Origin: Steinernema hermaphroditum
Lineage: Eukaryota > Nematoda > Chromadorea > Rhabditida > Steinernematidae
DNA: 64,000 nt
Assembly: GCA_030435675.1 (NCBI GenBank)
Contig: CM059622.1
Location: 6,882,001-6,946,000 of the forward strand
Direction: 5' to 3'
Under the pieces are notes generated by a model. The model ran no database searches. It saw only the letters and a list, made by a program, of their open reading frames with translations, and was not told the origin of the DNA. A program made the position numbers and the translations under genes. Below, piece by piece: positions 1 through 11,706 of this stretch (positions within the stretch are counted from its first letter, which is position 1; each line of letters opens with the position of its first letter).

Positions 1-3000
1 GCTTTTCCACAAAAGCGTCATAAAACGAGAGACGCACAAGAAGCGACGGCATCGGCCTTCCGCTAATCATCGGTTCGCTCCGACTACACTCAGAAACGCC
101 TGTCCCTACACCTCTAGTACTCCAGCAATTTGCAATCAGAACGGTCTTAGAGTAAGAGCATCTGCTGGACAATGGCGTCAATTAGGGGACTACTGACACC
201 TTCGCCGCCTTGGCGCTTTGTTTTCGAGCCCTTCTTTTAGCTGTTTGTGGCGGAGTGACGTGAGATAACGATGCCAATGAGAGCTTCTAAGCCATTTGGA
301 TAGTCTTGTGGCGGTTGTGAAGGATTGTAGGATGACACAAGTAGTTGTGCTTTCTAGACATTCGGTGCAAGGAACCGAGAAGATTTTCTAAATCATTAGG
401 CTCCAAAAAAGAAAACTTTGGAATGCCGCAGTGGAAATGAGAAAGCACCGAACTTGAAAAAGGAGAGAGAAATCCACATTACAGTAGTACTGTAAAAAGC
501 TTGTTCGTACTGTTTTTAGAACTGAGAGCGACTAACAGATCGCAGGCAGCAGAAGCTATGAACTTTATCATTGAAGAATGGAGGAAAAAATCAAGTGCTA
601 CAAAATGACGGGAGGCGACCAATACTGTAGACAAGGTTACCAAGGTTACTTTCAACATCTGGTTATTTGGAATGCAAAATTCACTCTCGAAAGTCGTCAA
701 ATACAGTACCCGGCTACATCCTCCACACCAGCAACGCACCAGCACATCCACAAAGCCTCCGAAGGAAAAAGCAACTGCCGAATCGAACTCACTCCATTTC
801 GACCGCCCTCCACTCTAACGGTCGTCTAAATTAGGAAAGTTCGACAGACGTCTGAGAAACCGTCGTCTCTCCCACCTCGCCATCCACCGTATTGGACACG
901 CCCTCCTACTATAAAACGTATAATGACGAGGCAGACATTTAGACACTCGTCATTTCCCACAAAGTTCTGGCAAACAGTCCAAAATAACAACACATAAAAT
1001 AACATACGCCCTTGTAGCACAAACAGCAAATAGCATCCGTGCCGGGATCACACAACCTATAGCGTCATCTTTGTCAAACAAAAGACTACCGTACCCCGGG
1101 TGATTCGACGTGCTCGAAGTACTTTGCTCTGCAACTATCGTTTGCGTCAAGATGTTCTGGCTGACTGTGTGCGTCACAGAACGGCGGAGCGGGAAATTAG
1201 TGGCCGAGACGCTTATGGACACGAGGAGGAAATGTTAAAGATCAGCGGAGAGTGCATGTTTTGGAGCCGGGACTACAGTAGTGCTAGACGCGGTGACTAA
1301 GACATCGATGTTATATTTAGTATGCTGCAAGATTCACATTATAAGGGAAGCTGAACTAGACATGCAAACTCAAACAACATTTCTATGAGATAGTTTAGTT
1401 GAAAATATGTGTTTTTATTTTTAGGAAAAAAGGCCCGATCGATAATGCGAAAACATAATACATATTATTAAAGTGCCCTAAGCGCAAGACTATATTCGGT
1501 CAATGGTACTATTTTTGGCCAGATTTTCCTTCTGAACACATAGCAAATTCCTGCTAACCCAGGTATGTCTGTGTTTAAAAAACATTCCTACTCCCTTTGT
1601 AGTGGAGAGATCCGAACGTCTATACGCTTATACATGAGCTCTTTTATGCACAAAATTGTCCATAATAACCTCAGAAGCAAGCAGTAGAGGCCATGTTTTG
1701 TAGCCTCAAAGAACGGAACCAGTCTCCGTCCATTACTCACATTGGCGCCCAAAACGGGCCTTTGAAACTTCAAGCAAACCGCGATGCATTATTCATAGCG
1801 CAGACACTCCCGGCAACCCGAAGTTTTGCACTCGACTCGGCGATTCTGACGTGGGTCGGAATTCGAGTTTTCACACAAAACGTCGCCGTTATTGGATGCA
1901 GGACGAAGTGACGTGGGAGTCGCGGAAACATCGAAAACACCTTGGAATCAAAAAGTCGACACGGAACGTCGGATTAGTTACCTTCGCTGGGTGGATTGTT
2001 TTTAATCGTCGGATTTGGCGGTGGATCGTCGTATAAAGAGGTTTTAAATCAAAAGAATTAGCGCTAATTGGCCGTGAGTCAGCACTACAGAGTGATATGA
2101 GGGAGATAAGGGACGTCTGCTGTCCAAGCATCTTGTCTAGTGTCCAATGTCTCAGAAGAGCCTGTCTATTTGTTGCAACATTACAGACAGAAAAGTGCAG
2201 AAACGATCGAATCAGGAAATGTTTTGGACTTTCACTACACACGTGGCATTGGAAGATTTCCGTCAAGACACGTTGTAAACAACAGGATTCGAGAGAATGA
2301 TATCAAATCTAGAAATCCCTTCCAGGTGCTACACAAGAAGACATTCTCCAAAAGGAAGTCGCGACGACCAACTTTCGAAAAGAGCGTTCTTGTGAAAGCG
2401 AAGAAGACGTTCCTCCGCCGCCTCCCTCCGCGTTCTTCGCTTCGGGATGGATATATCGACGTCATAATCCAATAAATTAACACACACGACGAGCGACCAA
2501 CTAACCCGTCGCGACCACACACGCGCCCCTCCTTGTCGTTTCTTCGTGCTCCAGTGGCTCCTCCAATCTGTCGGCGACAAAAACGGCGCCGAGGGGGAGG
2601 GTGCGCGTCGAGTTCGTCAGATTCGGACGGCGGCACCGAGGGAGAGGAGACCCCCTGAGGGCTCTCCCGGAGACCGAAAGAAAATGAAAATGAACTGCGC
2701 GCCCTAAGAGGCGTTGAATCCATGGAAGAGGTTTGGTCGCCGCCTCTTCTTCCACGCGAGACACTTCTGTTTAGGCCATAATGTTTGGGAGATGAGGGCG
2801 GCGGTGGTGGAACTCCCGAGGTGACGTCACCCTCCACCCCCCAGGAGGACAAGAATGCGCAAAGACGATTGGGATTAGCCCTTCTGAGCACCTCAAGAGT
2901 CCCCAGGGTGTCGGGAGAAGAATTCCCTTCGCGTTGCAGCTTTATTTATCACATGTGAGCAGTCATGGCAGGGTGTGAATGACTCCCTCTCTGGAGAGAA

Positions 3001-5115
3001 ATTTTGGAAATCTTTTGAACTCTTGATTGAATTGGTTTTATAGGTGATTCGATTAAATCAATTGGGAATCGGCAATTGACATGTCGTCTTAAAGCGCCAA
3101 CGAAATTCATTGATCATTGATGATATTTGAAACTTACTTTTACTATTCTTCGACTACGTCGTGAAAGTTCGCATGGAACAACAGAGCACAATTCCGGTAA
3201 GGTCCGATCACTTCGTAACTATTCGATTCATAAGGCCTTGCAAATCGGCAACTTATGTAAACCCTTCTGTAAACTGCACTGATATGAAAAGCGCAACTGA
3301 AAATGGCGCATTTACTGACAATCCTACGAATAATTCTACGAACAACTGAAGCGTTCGTTCACAGGAAAAGAGGACCTAGTAGACATGCAACTCGGATTCG
3401 CTACTCAGTGTGTCTTTGTTTCGCATTTGCCTTCAAAGGCAGATGTGCGCATCTTGGAGATATTGCCCCATCAAGGCCGGATTTCCGGGGGTCATTGGTG
3501 AGTCACATTTCCTCGCTAAACGAACACAACAAAAGCCATTTCCTTCCAAAACACAATTTTCTCTGTGACAGAGTCGGCGGCGGAGGAAGTCTCGATGTTG
3601 TTATGCACCACCGGAGGGTTTCCTTCCGGGAACGGAAGGAGACGTTTCAGCATGGTTGGCGACGCCGATTTCGAGATACGTGACAACTTCTTCATATTTT
3701 TGTCGTCCCAATTTCGGAAAATTTAATTACCAAAATTGAGTTACAATGATTGCATCTTTCCTCTGCAGACGAATGCACTCTGAGCTTTTAGACTAAGCAC
3801 AGAAAATTAGCTGACGGTGACGACTCTGAACTGCAGACGTGATGCTTCTCTCCAAGAGGACAAGGGTAAATCTCCGATTGGATCAGTTTGCTTGCTCGAA
3901 ATGCATCTCTTTTGTGATACCGTACTCCCTACACCGGAATCGGAAAGGATTGCAGTGCTTCCCAAATGTTCGTTTCTGACCGTACCCCGCGGAGGCGTCC
4001 AAGTAGAACGGAATATTCCCGTTTTATAGCTGGAAGAGGGCAGCTAGAAGGTCCATCATTGAGGGCCAAAATGAGGAAGCTGGTCACAATGACTCTCGAA
4101 TCTCAACGGCAATCATCTGTTTGTTTACGTTCCTAACGTCGTCTCGTTACTCAGAAAAAGTCAATTAGACACTTCCTGCAACGTCGTCAAAACATAGAGC
4201 ATCACGGCATCCGTTGTGCTGCAGTCGAATGTCATTGTCAATGTCCGCTCTTTAATTAGTTCTTCTGCATTTTTGGTATTTTTTCGGATTTTTCGGATTC
4301 GGGGCGGCTACCGTATTTTTGCGATCACTCCGAGCTTTTTTCCAAGCTTTTTAGGATCCCGCAAAAGGGGGAAAGTTTGGAATATTCCGAGAGGAAGAAC
4401 ACCTAGTTTTATGGAAAACACTGACGTCACTTATGCTAAACGACTGATTTCCATTGCAAATCAGCCCTGGATTAAGGCAGTGTTGCTCAGATGCGTGTGG
4501 GTGGACCGAGGAGGAGGGTTGGGCCAGGACCATTAAAGCGGCAGGCTTCTTGGCCACATTCTCGACTGGAGATCGAAAAACAGTGCCTGACCCAAAGTGT
4601 TGAACAACGTGTGAACAAAGAAATGTTCCTTGTCTCGGTGAAGCAATTAGGCTTTCTCATGCGCTCACCACAGTATCCATTCCCACAGCGAGCCATCTCT
4701 GCAGAGTTCTGAGTCACAGTAAAAATAATTAATTCGCCAAAAGCAAGTCGGCCACAACAAAAGTGGAAAAACAAAAAACGTCGGGTGTCACGCGGTGACG
4801 TAAACGACGGCGGATTTCCGAGAATGTCTGATGTCCTGTAAGTTAATTACGCAACGCAATAACCACATAAAAATTGAACTGTTGAGAGCTTGATGAAACT
4901 GAGCGAAACTTTATCCGAAAATAGGCTGCTGATGAGGAAATGTGAACAATGGCATTTCTCGTTGTTATTGAGCATACAAAAAGCAGAATACATCACAGGT
5001 AATGGAAACCTCCGTTCTCGATGAATCTCACAGAAAAAGAACAACTACAATGAAGAGAAAGAGGAGATTTATACTACACGCTAGAAATAATCCAATATGA
5101 CACTCAAACCGTTGT
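1..5115. other. Gene-free stretch downstream of the CBM48 gene
   Basis: No supported gene was found. Open frames occur on both strands, the longest on the minus strand at 2235-2891, but they are arginine/serine/proline-rich, match no family I recognise and are not joined by convincing splice signals. Copies of the window-wide heptamer TACCGTA lie near 1087, 3899 and 4310. The stretch is 3' of the minus-strand gene ending at 5116. Confidence 0.6.
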
Positions 5116-6801
5116 TTACACATGTATGACGTTGCTCCAATCGCCGTCCTTGTCCCGAATGGTCGGTTGTCTCTTGTGGTCGACGGACCAGCGTTTGTCA
5201 ACGATGAATTTGTACTCGTGATGACCTCGAGGAAGTCTCACTTGCACGCTCCAGCCGCCATCTTTAGGCTCTTTGAAAAGCGCTATCTTCGATTCCCAGT
5301 TGACAAAGGACCCGGTCACGAAAACCTAAAGAGCAAAACAATTAACACAGTCTTCTGCTCGCGTAACTACCGACTGAGCGCTCGAGTCAGGCCACTTAAA
5401 GACCACAGGACGCAATTTGCGCATCTGACATTCGCTGCATCCGGCGAGCATCGACGAATTCGGAAACATTTGCAGAATCCCGATCGGCGTTTGGGACACC
5501 CCGTCACAGGCACGTAGAGCAGATTCGGTGCAAGCCGAAGTTCTCGAAGAGTCCGATGACAGATTCTGGGGAGAGACTGGTATATCAGATGGAGAAGAGG
5601 AACTCCACATGTGAGGGTCCGCTCCGGCGGCGAGACGATCGTCTGGTTGAGTTGAAGTATCTGGAGACTTCGCTGTCGTAGCGTCAGCAAAGATGTTTCT
5701 TAGACTGTTGCTGTTCAACAGAGTAGGGCCATCCGACTTCAGATCGTCTTGTTGGGTTGAAGTATCGGGAGACTTCGCCGTCGTGGCGCCGTCGAAAATG
5801 TTCGTTCGACTGCTGTTACTCAATTGGGTAGGGTCGTCCGACTTCTGTGTCTTGTCAGCCGCGAAATGCGTCTGTGCACTGCAATTTGACGAACTGCCAG
5901 AAATAGTTGACATGCTTCTTAGGTCTGGGATGATCGTCTGCACGCAAACCGGCGACACCATCGACTCCGTGCGTTGCGTCTTCTCGGTGAGTTCAATAAA
6001 CTTCGGGCTTCGCCTCCTTCCTCTATCCAATGACGAAGAGCTGCAGTCTGCGTCTGAGCTCGAGGGATTCCTGGACGTTGGTGTCGTAATGCACTGTTTG
6101 ATGAATTCGAAAGGAGCTTGAGCTGCGTGCTCGTTTGAATGTCGCCCCTGAAAACAGAACAAGTAGATAAGCGTTAAACACAGAACTTACGTGTCGGCTT
6201 CCAGACGGATCCGAAATCTGCAAGGGACTTCCTGCCATCTCCTTCGGATCGGACTTCACCTGGCCGCGATCTTTAGCCAGCAAACCGGTCGCCGGAACCG
6301 GCTTACTCATCGCTACTGGCCTCAGCACACGTCTCGACGATTTTCGGTTAGGGTTGTGCACCGGGAGGCTGTCCGGATCGATGAGGGAGGTAGTGGACGA
6401 GACATACATCGCCTCGAGTTCTGGATCGTCGCGCCAGTTGATGAGTGCCGCCAGCGACCTGTACAGTTTGAGCAGTAAGTAGTAGATGACTGATGCTACG
6501 AGAAGGAAAGCTCCGAAGCGAATGGCGGTGACTATTCTGTCCTCCGGTGTGTACGTTGATGTGTTCGTCCGGAAAGCAGTCTCCAGAGATTCCACAACCT
6601 TCGGAATCGCCGCATCCGGCCTAAAACAGAAAGTTCAGCTATAGTAAAGAGCGAAACAGCGCACTTTGCCGGTTCAGGTGGCGCTGGTCGAACCACAGCG
6701 CCGCACTTCATCCACCATCGCGCAAACAAACGGTAGCCGAAGTCGACGTACTGTAGGGCACCGCGATAGACACTGTACCAATCGACGCCGAAGTCGCCCA
6801 T
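5116..6801 (-). CDS. Membrane-anchored protein with C-terminal CBM48 (glycogen-binding) domain, 517 aa
   Basis: Four exons on the minus strand: 6801-6665, 6620-6191, 6147-5371, 5325-5116, with 43-45 nt introns. The start is the ATG three nt after a TGTTTAG acceptor, as in trans-splicing. Near residues 70-95 there is a hydrophobic, tyrosine- and leucine-rich membrane segment. A long Ser/Thr/Asp-rich linker follows. The last 80 residues form a CBM48/AMPK-beta-type carbohydrate-binding fold: VFKWPDSSAQSVFVTGSFVNW, then a GGW strand and EYKFIVDKRW, ending with the typical DGDWSNVI strand. Tryptophans in this fold contact glycogen or starch in known family members. There is no AMPK-beta C-terminal (ASC) domain, so it is probably not a kinase subunit. 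The layout resembles vertebrate STBD1, which tethers glycogen to membranes but uses a CBM20 domain; that role is inference. The linker has a 34-codon tandem duplication. Confidence 0.85.
5641..5846 (-). repeat. In-frame tandem duplication (about 102 bp x 2) in the CBM48 gene linker
   Basis: Two adjacent copies of about 102 bp (34 codons), roughly 5641-5740 and 5744-5846. Both encode a Lys-Ser-Asp...ATTAKSPDTSTQ..DD unit. The copies remain in frame and are diverged by several substitutions. Confidence 0.8.
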
Positions 6802-7095
6802 TTCCTAAACACTGCGACGACGACCGCTCGCTCACAGAACCGACCGTCTACAGAGGGGACTCACTGCAAACTGACCGAAAGCCGCGAGTGGACCGTAGTC
6901 AGACAAGTTGCTTGTCTCGTCTAGGGTTGCATCTGTCTGCAAAGGGCGCGCGAGAGGTGCGCGAGATGTCCGGATTTCCCTCGTTCTCCGAAAATATGTT
7001 GTGTTCTGAGCTGTGGTTTGCGCGCTTCGCAGTTTTTATTGATACAATTCCGTTTTTGTGGCTACGCAACGTTAGACGAAGAGAAAAGAGCATAT

Positions 7096-7732
7096 CTATC
7101 TTCTGCTTGTCCTCGTTTTGAACAGCATCTTCTCGATGAGGCCCTGGTCTATGTCGTCTTCGCGTCCGTTCCACAGCCACTTGTAGAAATCACCGAAATT
7201 GCTCTTCTTTGTCGTCGTATTCGACTCCGACGGACTTCTTGAAGGTGAATTTACTGTGACGGGTGTCTAAAAACGTTGGATTCTTGAGCTTCGACCCTTG
7301 ACTCACTGGAACACTGGCGTACGTTCTCTTTATCGCAACGGGTACTGTAGTTGAGATACTTAGCTCGAGTTCTAAACGACTACGGTACCTTGTTGGAGTT
7401 CATCTGTGGTGGGCTCAGGCGTCGCCATATCGACGGGGGTCTAAAGCAGTAGCTGTCACCGAAGCTTTTCAAAATTGGTCACCGGAGTCTTCGAAACGGT
7501 CTTTAAATATCCGCTGTCGAATTTGAACTGACTCCGCGGCCCGATTTTGGGGAAGACGCCTGGAGACTCAACGTACTCGCGGATACTTGGCGACTTCACT
7601 TTGTGGTCCATCCATGGCTCGTAGAGAAGGACTGCCTTCTTCGCCTCTTGCGCTTTCTACATACCAGTGAATATAAGAAAAAAGGCAGAAGTATACCTTC
7701 TGAGCCTCGCGCATATCCTCAACGCCCTCCAT
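7096..7732 (-). CDS. Unrecognised small protein, 156 aa
   Basis: Five exons on the minus strand: 7732-7697, 7656-7483, 7440-7389, 7344-7307, 7266-7096, all introns 40-44 nt. The ATG follows a TTTTCAG acceptor by one nucleotide, which marks a trans-spliced start. The product opens with a charged helix (MEGVEDMREAQKKAQEAKK) and a WMDHKVKSPSIREYVESPG segment. A proline/threonine/valine-rich middle follows, then a compact basic-aromatic end (NFGDFYKWLWNGREDDIDQG) and an Arg/Ser-rich terminus. I do not recognise the family. There is no signal peptide or membrane segment. It lies 180 bp downstream of the SON-like gene and 294 bp upstream of the CBM48 gene, same strand, so co-transcription is likely. 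The exon joins at 7482 and 7388 have alternative donors nearby; the ones chosen keep the frame open. Confidence 0.7.
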
Positions 7733-7912
7733 TCTGAAAATGATGAGAAGAGCGTTGCCTAGTGCATTCTAGCAGCAGCCTGCTCGCCCCTTTTAATGTC
7801 CCTACATCTCAAGAAATCGATTTGTAAAAAGTATATTTCAAACTAGCAGTCAACAAAACCGCCAAAATTCTTTACAATCAACGATTGCAAGGAATACCCT
7901 CAGAAATGCCCA

Positions 7913-9797
7913 TCACATGTCGATTTCTGATGGCGGAAGCGGAGGTGGTGGTAGGAAAGGCGCTGACTCCGCGGCGGCCGGTGTTCCTCCAAATTCGAAC
8001 GATGGCGGAACGGGTGGAGGTGGGAGCAACATGTCGATTGAAGGAGGCACTGGAGGAGGGGGAAGAAACGCAGCTCCGAATACATCGGCTATAGCCGGCG
8101 CCGCAGCTGCTTCCTTTTTCTTCGTCGGCTGTGGCTCTTTCTCCTTGACAACAGGAATCCACTCCTAAAAGTGTCAGTGATTAGACAGAAAACCGCATAA
8201 GGCTAATCTACATGAAGGGGATTGGAAGGAACAGGAACTTGAGCCGCTCTCAGTTTGGCTTCTTCCTGAATGCGTTCTTGAGCAGTCTTGGTGGGTAAAG
8301 CATTTGCATTCTGAAACGAAAACGCAATTTAAATGTGGCTGACAATGTATGCTTACAGCTATATTGATTTTTATGCCACTTATTCCTAATAACGGTTTCT
8401 TTACTTCGAATGGTTTCCGAGCAACAATGGACATCTCATCGTCCTCGTGCCCTTTCATGGCGGCGCGCCTCTTCTCTGTCATTCGCTTGAAACGCTCCTC
8501 CTTCTCCTCCTCATCACTGGAGATGGGCGTTGGTTCCACTGGCGGGGGAGGGGCAGAGGTACTCGCTGGCGGGACTTCGTCGGGAATTTCACGTAATTTC
8601 TGTACATAATCTGAAAGCTCCCGGATGATTTCCCATAAAATGGTCTGGGACACTCACTTAAAATGTTGTCCGCATTCTGCGACTTCAGTTTTGCAATTTC
8701 AGGAGCCAACGCTCCAACATTAATCAGGCTATCCAGCTGGCCAAGAGATGCGTTTCTCCGTGCAATTTCGAGCACCTTCTTCTTGTCAATGCGGCCGTTC
8801 TCATCACGCACCTCATCTAAGTACTCTGGCTTTTTTCCGTTGGGTGAACGTGAGCCTTCTGACGACCCACTCCTGTTTCTGAAACAGGATCCAAAAGTTA
8901 ATTAAATCGCCGCTTTGGACAAGCCGCGGCGACATTAACACGCAACATCAGAATCAACAATCGGTGGCGTCGGCTGTCCGTGGGACAATGCTCCTCACCT
9001 TTCGCGGCGGCGGCCCCGACGTTCGCTAGAAACAGATCGTGATCTTCCGCCCGCTTCGATATCATCATCAAGTCCCCAAACTTTTCGGGATCGGTCAAAT
9101 TTGCCTCGCTTTCCCGATTCGAAATAACGATTTCTATTCCGTCTTTTCTTTTTACTGCTTCCGCTAGAGGAGCCATTCTCTTTAGGATCTCGTTGGTAAA
9201 CGCGTTTTCGCCTGCAACGACGAAAAATATGAATCAAATTCGAGAACTGTCACAATTACAGCGCTTCGACTTTCTTCTTCTCGTCATTGGTGAGTCGATC
9301 ACGGTCACGACGTTTTGCGTCATCTGGTGAAGGCGATCTCGAAAACGACGAGGATTGCGCGGAAAGTGACCGCGACCGACTTTTGCTTCTTGATGATGAT
9401 CTGGAACGTGACGACTTCGACGAACTTCGTTTCCGCTTTCGTCGCGGCTCAATGGAACCTAAAATGCGTTCAGTTAATCAAACCATTAATCGAGAATCAT
9501 GGCTGTAATGAGTCTCATTTATTCTCCACGCTGCTGAGTTAAAGATACCAGGCTTAGCGTCCCGCAGGTCCTACTTATTAGAATAGGATTCTAAACTATG
9601 ACTTTTAATTTGTACTCACCGCTATCAGATCCTTTGGCGCGCTTGAGCAATAACTGAGACGGCGATTCAGCGCCACTTTCGTCTTCGTCACTGACGGGCT
9701 CGGCTACTTCCTCAACGGGTTTCTTCTCGCGTTTTTGCTTGCGTTCCTTATCCTTCCTCCGCTTCTTCTTCTTGTCCTTCTTCTCGCGCTTTCCCAT
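7913..9797 (-). CDS. SON-like RS-domain splicing/speckle protein, 471 aa
   Basis: Seven exons on the minus strand: 9797-9620, 9458-9260, 9211-8999, 8878-8658, 8610-8357, 8310-8212, 8164-7913. The N-terminus is almost pure Lys/Arg/Glu (MGKREKKDKKKKRRKDK), followed by RS dipeptides (residues about 60-130). A conserved block then reads DKKKVLEIARRNAS, matching the RKKLLEIARANA block of SON. Further on are DDEMSIVARKP, a GIKINIANAN strand and EWIPVVKEKEP, the counterparts of vertebrate SON's DDEVIVNKP, FNLNIAAAK and GEWVPVEKN. The C-terminus is polyproline (LPPPPVPPS repeats). Vertebrate SON continues into a G-patch and a dsRNA-binding domain; both are absent, the frame ending in a stop. SON organises nuclear speckles and promotes splicing of weak introns; the role here is by homology. 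Start chosen because a TTTCAG acceptor lies 26 nt upstream. Confidence 0.7.
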
Positions 9798-9984
9798 CGT
9801 TCCGCGGAGAGCGCCTGCCTGCTTCTGAAAGGAATCGGAGTTAACGACAGTTTCACTCAAAGCTATGCGCGGGTATCGATTGGAGCGATGCGCGAAAATA
9901 ACAAAGCCGAACAACGCAAGGCGAGAAACACCAAAATAGAGGATCGCCCGCATCAATCCACTAACAGGCACGTCGTGTTAAGAC

Positions 9985-10475
9985 CTACACATGGGGAGCC
10001 CTCTTCACGTGACTATCTAGCGCAGAGTCACTGCGCTTGGGATCAAGAAAAGTACACAGCGGACTGTAACGAGGTCCCAGGTCACGATGATAAGGACACC
10101 GATCACTGTCTGGACAGCACGGACGACCAGCGGCTGCGGATCTTGACGAGACGGAAGATGAAAGACCTGAAGAAGAAGAAGAGCGGACGTCTCAGGAGGA
10201 GCTTTAGCATTGTGCACTTCAGATTGGAAAAAAGCCTTCATTTGCGGCGCCTCATGGCACAACTACGTAGGTTAGTGTAACCCAGAAGCTGAGAAGTCGA
10301 CCGAAGTCGTTTAGGCGCCAGACTAAGACCGTGCCGAGTCAACCCTTACAGAATCCTTCTTCCATGCGTCTTCCAATGAAACGATCGCCTCTGAATCTTC
10401 TCGCGCCTCTTAGACACTTCAACCGCATCGTAATCAGAGAATCCACTACGAAAACAGAGAAGATGGTCGTTTCTT
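9985..10475 (-). other. Unresolved possible small gene between the SDR and SON-like genes
   Basis: The 724-nt gap holds sequence that looks exonic on the minus strand but that I could not close into a gene. An acceptor-flanked piece at about 10450-10347 can be read as SDYDAVEVSKRREKIQRR followed by FHWKTHGRR, ending at a GTAAGG donor. Downstream acceptors near 10288 and 10177 give either a short hydrophobic end or a Ser/Arg-rich end. No in-frame ATG joins cleanly to the first reading; an alternative frame starts at an ATG near 10426. It may be a small basic protein, an alternative 5' part of the SON-like gene, or spacer. Confidence 0.2.
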
Positions 10476-10521
10476 GAGTCAGTGTTCTATAAATACAACT
10501 TACAAGTACAAGAAGATGCAC

Positions 10522-11564
10522 CTAATTATTCTGTATTCGACGAACGAGCTCTTCACTCAGCCTCCAGAGATCTTCGGCGTTTTCCCCAGAGATAACATCG
10601 CTAAAAACTTCGACATCCTGGCAGTGATACAGCGCTCCGGACTCGATGTCATCTGCAGTGACGCAGTGAACGTATCCACGGATTCCCTGATCCAGGTCAA
10701 TGGAAATAAGGCGTATCAGTGGAGCGGCCAAGAAGCGGAGCAGGACGCTGGTGTGACGGCCAAGTTCGGTGCCTCTGACGAATCCAGGACGGACGGCGAC
10801 GACCTTCGTGGTCGACCCGGAAGCTCTGAGGCGTCTGAAATGTGATTAATTAACTGACAACTGATGAAAGGCAATGGACTACGGCTTGAATTGTGCGGTA
10901 ATCCCCTTTAAGCAATAATGAAGAGAACATACGTATCGAGCGCTCTAACGAAGAGACAGTTGGCCAGCTTGCTAACTGCGTAGGCTTCTTTCGGCAGCAT
11001 TCGTGGGAGCATGTCACCAGTGAGCTGTTCGATCGTCGGGAGTGCCGAAGCCTTCTTGTAGAATCCGGAAGTTATGACGATAATTCTCCCTCCCTCTATG
11101 AGAGGACGAATCCCTTCCAGAAGATAAAAGTGTCCTAGGTGGTTCGTTTGGAAATGCATTTCGACTCCATCCTGACTGAGCTAAAACACTCATTTGAAGC
11201 CCGTCCTTCTGATGCTGTCCCTCACTTTCCTACAGTCACAAACCCCCGTCTTTCCCTTATGAAGACTTACCTTGATCGGAGCGTTCATTATCCCCGCGTT
11301 GCAGATAACGGAGTGCAGTCGGTCCACTTGTCCCACCAACTCTTTGGTGAACTCCTCAATTGAGTCAACGGAACACAGATCGAGTGTTAGGCACTTCGTG
11401 CCCGATCCGATGGCTTCGGCTGCCACCTTTCCCTTCTCTTCATCTCTGGATGTGATGATGATGTTGAATCCCTCGGCACGAAGGGCTTTCGCGGCATGCA
11501 GCCCGAGTCCGCAGTTACCACCTGTGATGAGTACCGTACCCCGTGACGTCGCTGGTTCTGTCAT
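10522..11564 (-). CDS. Short-chain dehydrogenase/reductase (retinol dehydrogenase/WWOX-like), 284 aa
   Basis: Three exons on the minus strand: 11564-11271, 11180-10933, 10834-10522 (introns 90 and 98 nt). The ATG directly abuts a CATTCAG acceptor, a trans-spliced start; an upstream in-frame ATG at 11618 would add a poorly supported leader. Classical SDR signatures are present in order: the nucleotide-binding TGGNCGLG near residue 14, NAGIMN, NHLGHFYL, an ITSGF active-site serine strand, the catalytic YAVSK, and RPGFVRG. This order and the NHLGHF block match the RDH11-14/WWOX-type SDR group, which reduces or oxidises retinoids, steroids or other carbonyls with NADP(H); the substrate cannot be read from sequence. 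No clear N-terminal membrane anchor. It starts 142 bp after the DnaJ gene stops, same strand. Confidence 0.88.
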
Positions 11565-11706
11565 CTGAATGTCAAGATCAGCTATGGACACCAGCAATTC
11601 AGCGAGAAAATATGTCACGGCTCAATCCGCCTGACAACGCGAAGACAAATGATGCATATATAACCTTTATACACACAAATACCCTAAATAATTAGTAGCT
11701 AGGATT

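Noticed and set aside
2140..2475. 111-codon plus-strand open frame
   Set aside because: Basic, no recognised motif, no acceptor before the ATG; kept only as a weak possibility.
2235..2891. 218-codon minus-strand open frame
   Set aside because: Low-complexity Arg/Ser/Pro content, with no recognisable domain or start context.
11565..11618. Upstream in-frame ATG for the SDR gene
   Set aside because: A CATTCAG acceptor abuts the downstream ATG and the extra leader matches nothing in the SDR family.
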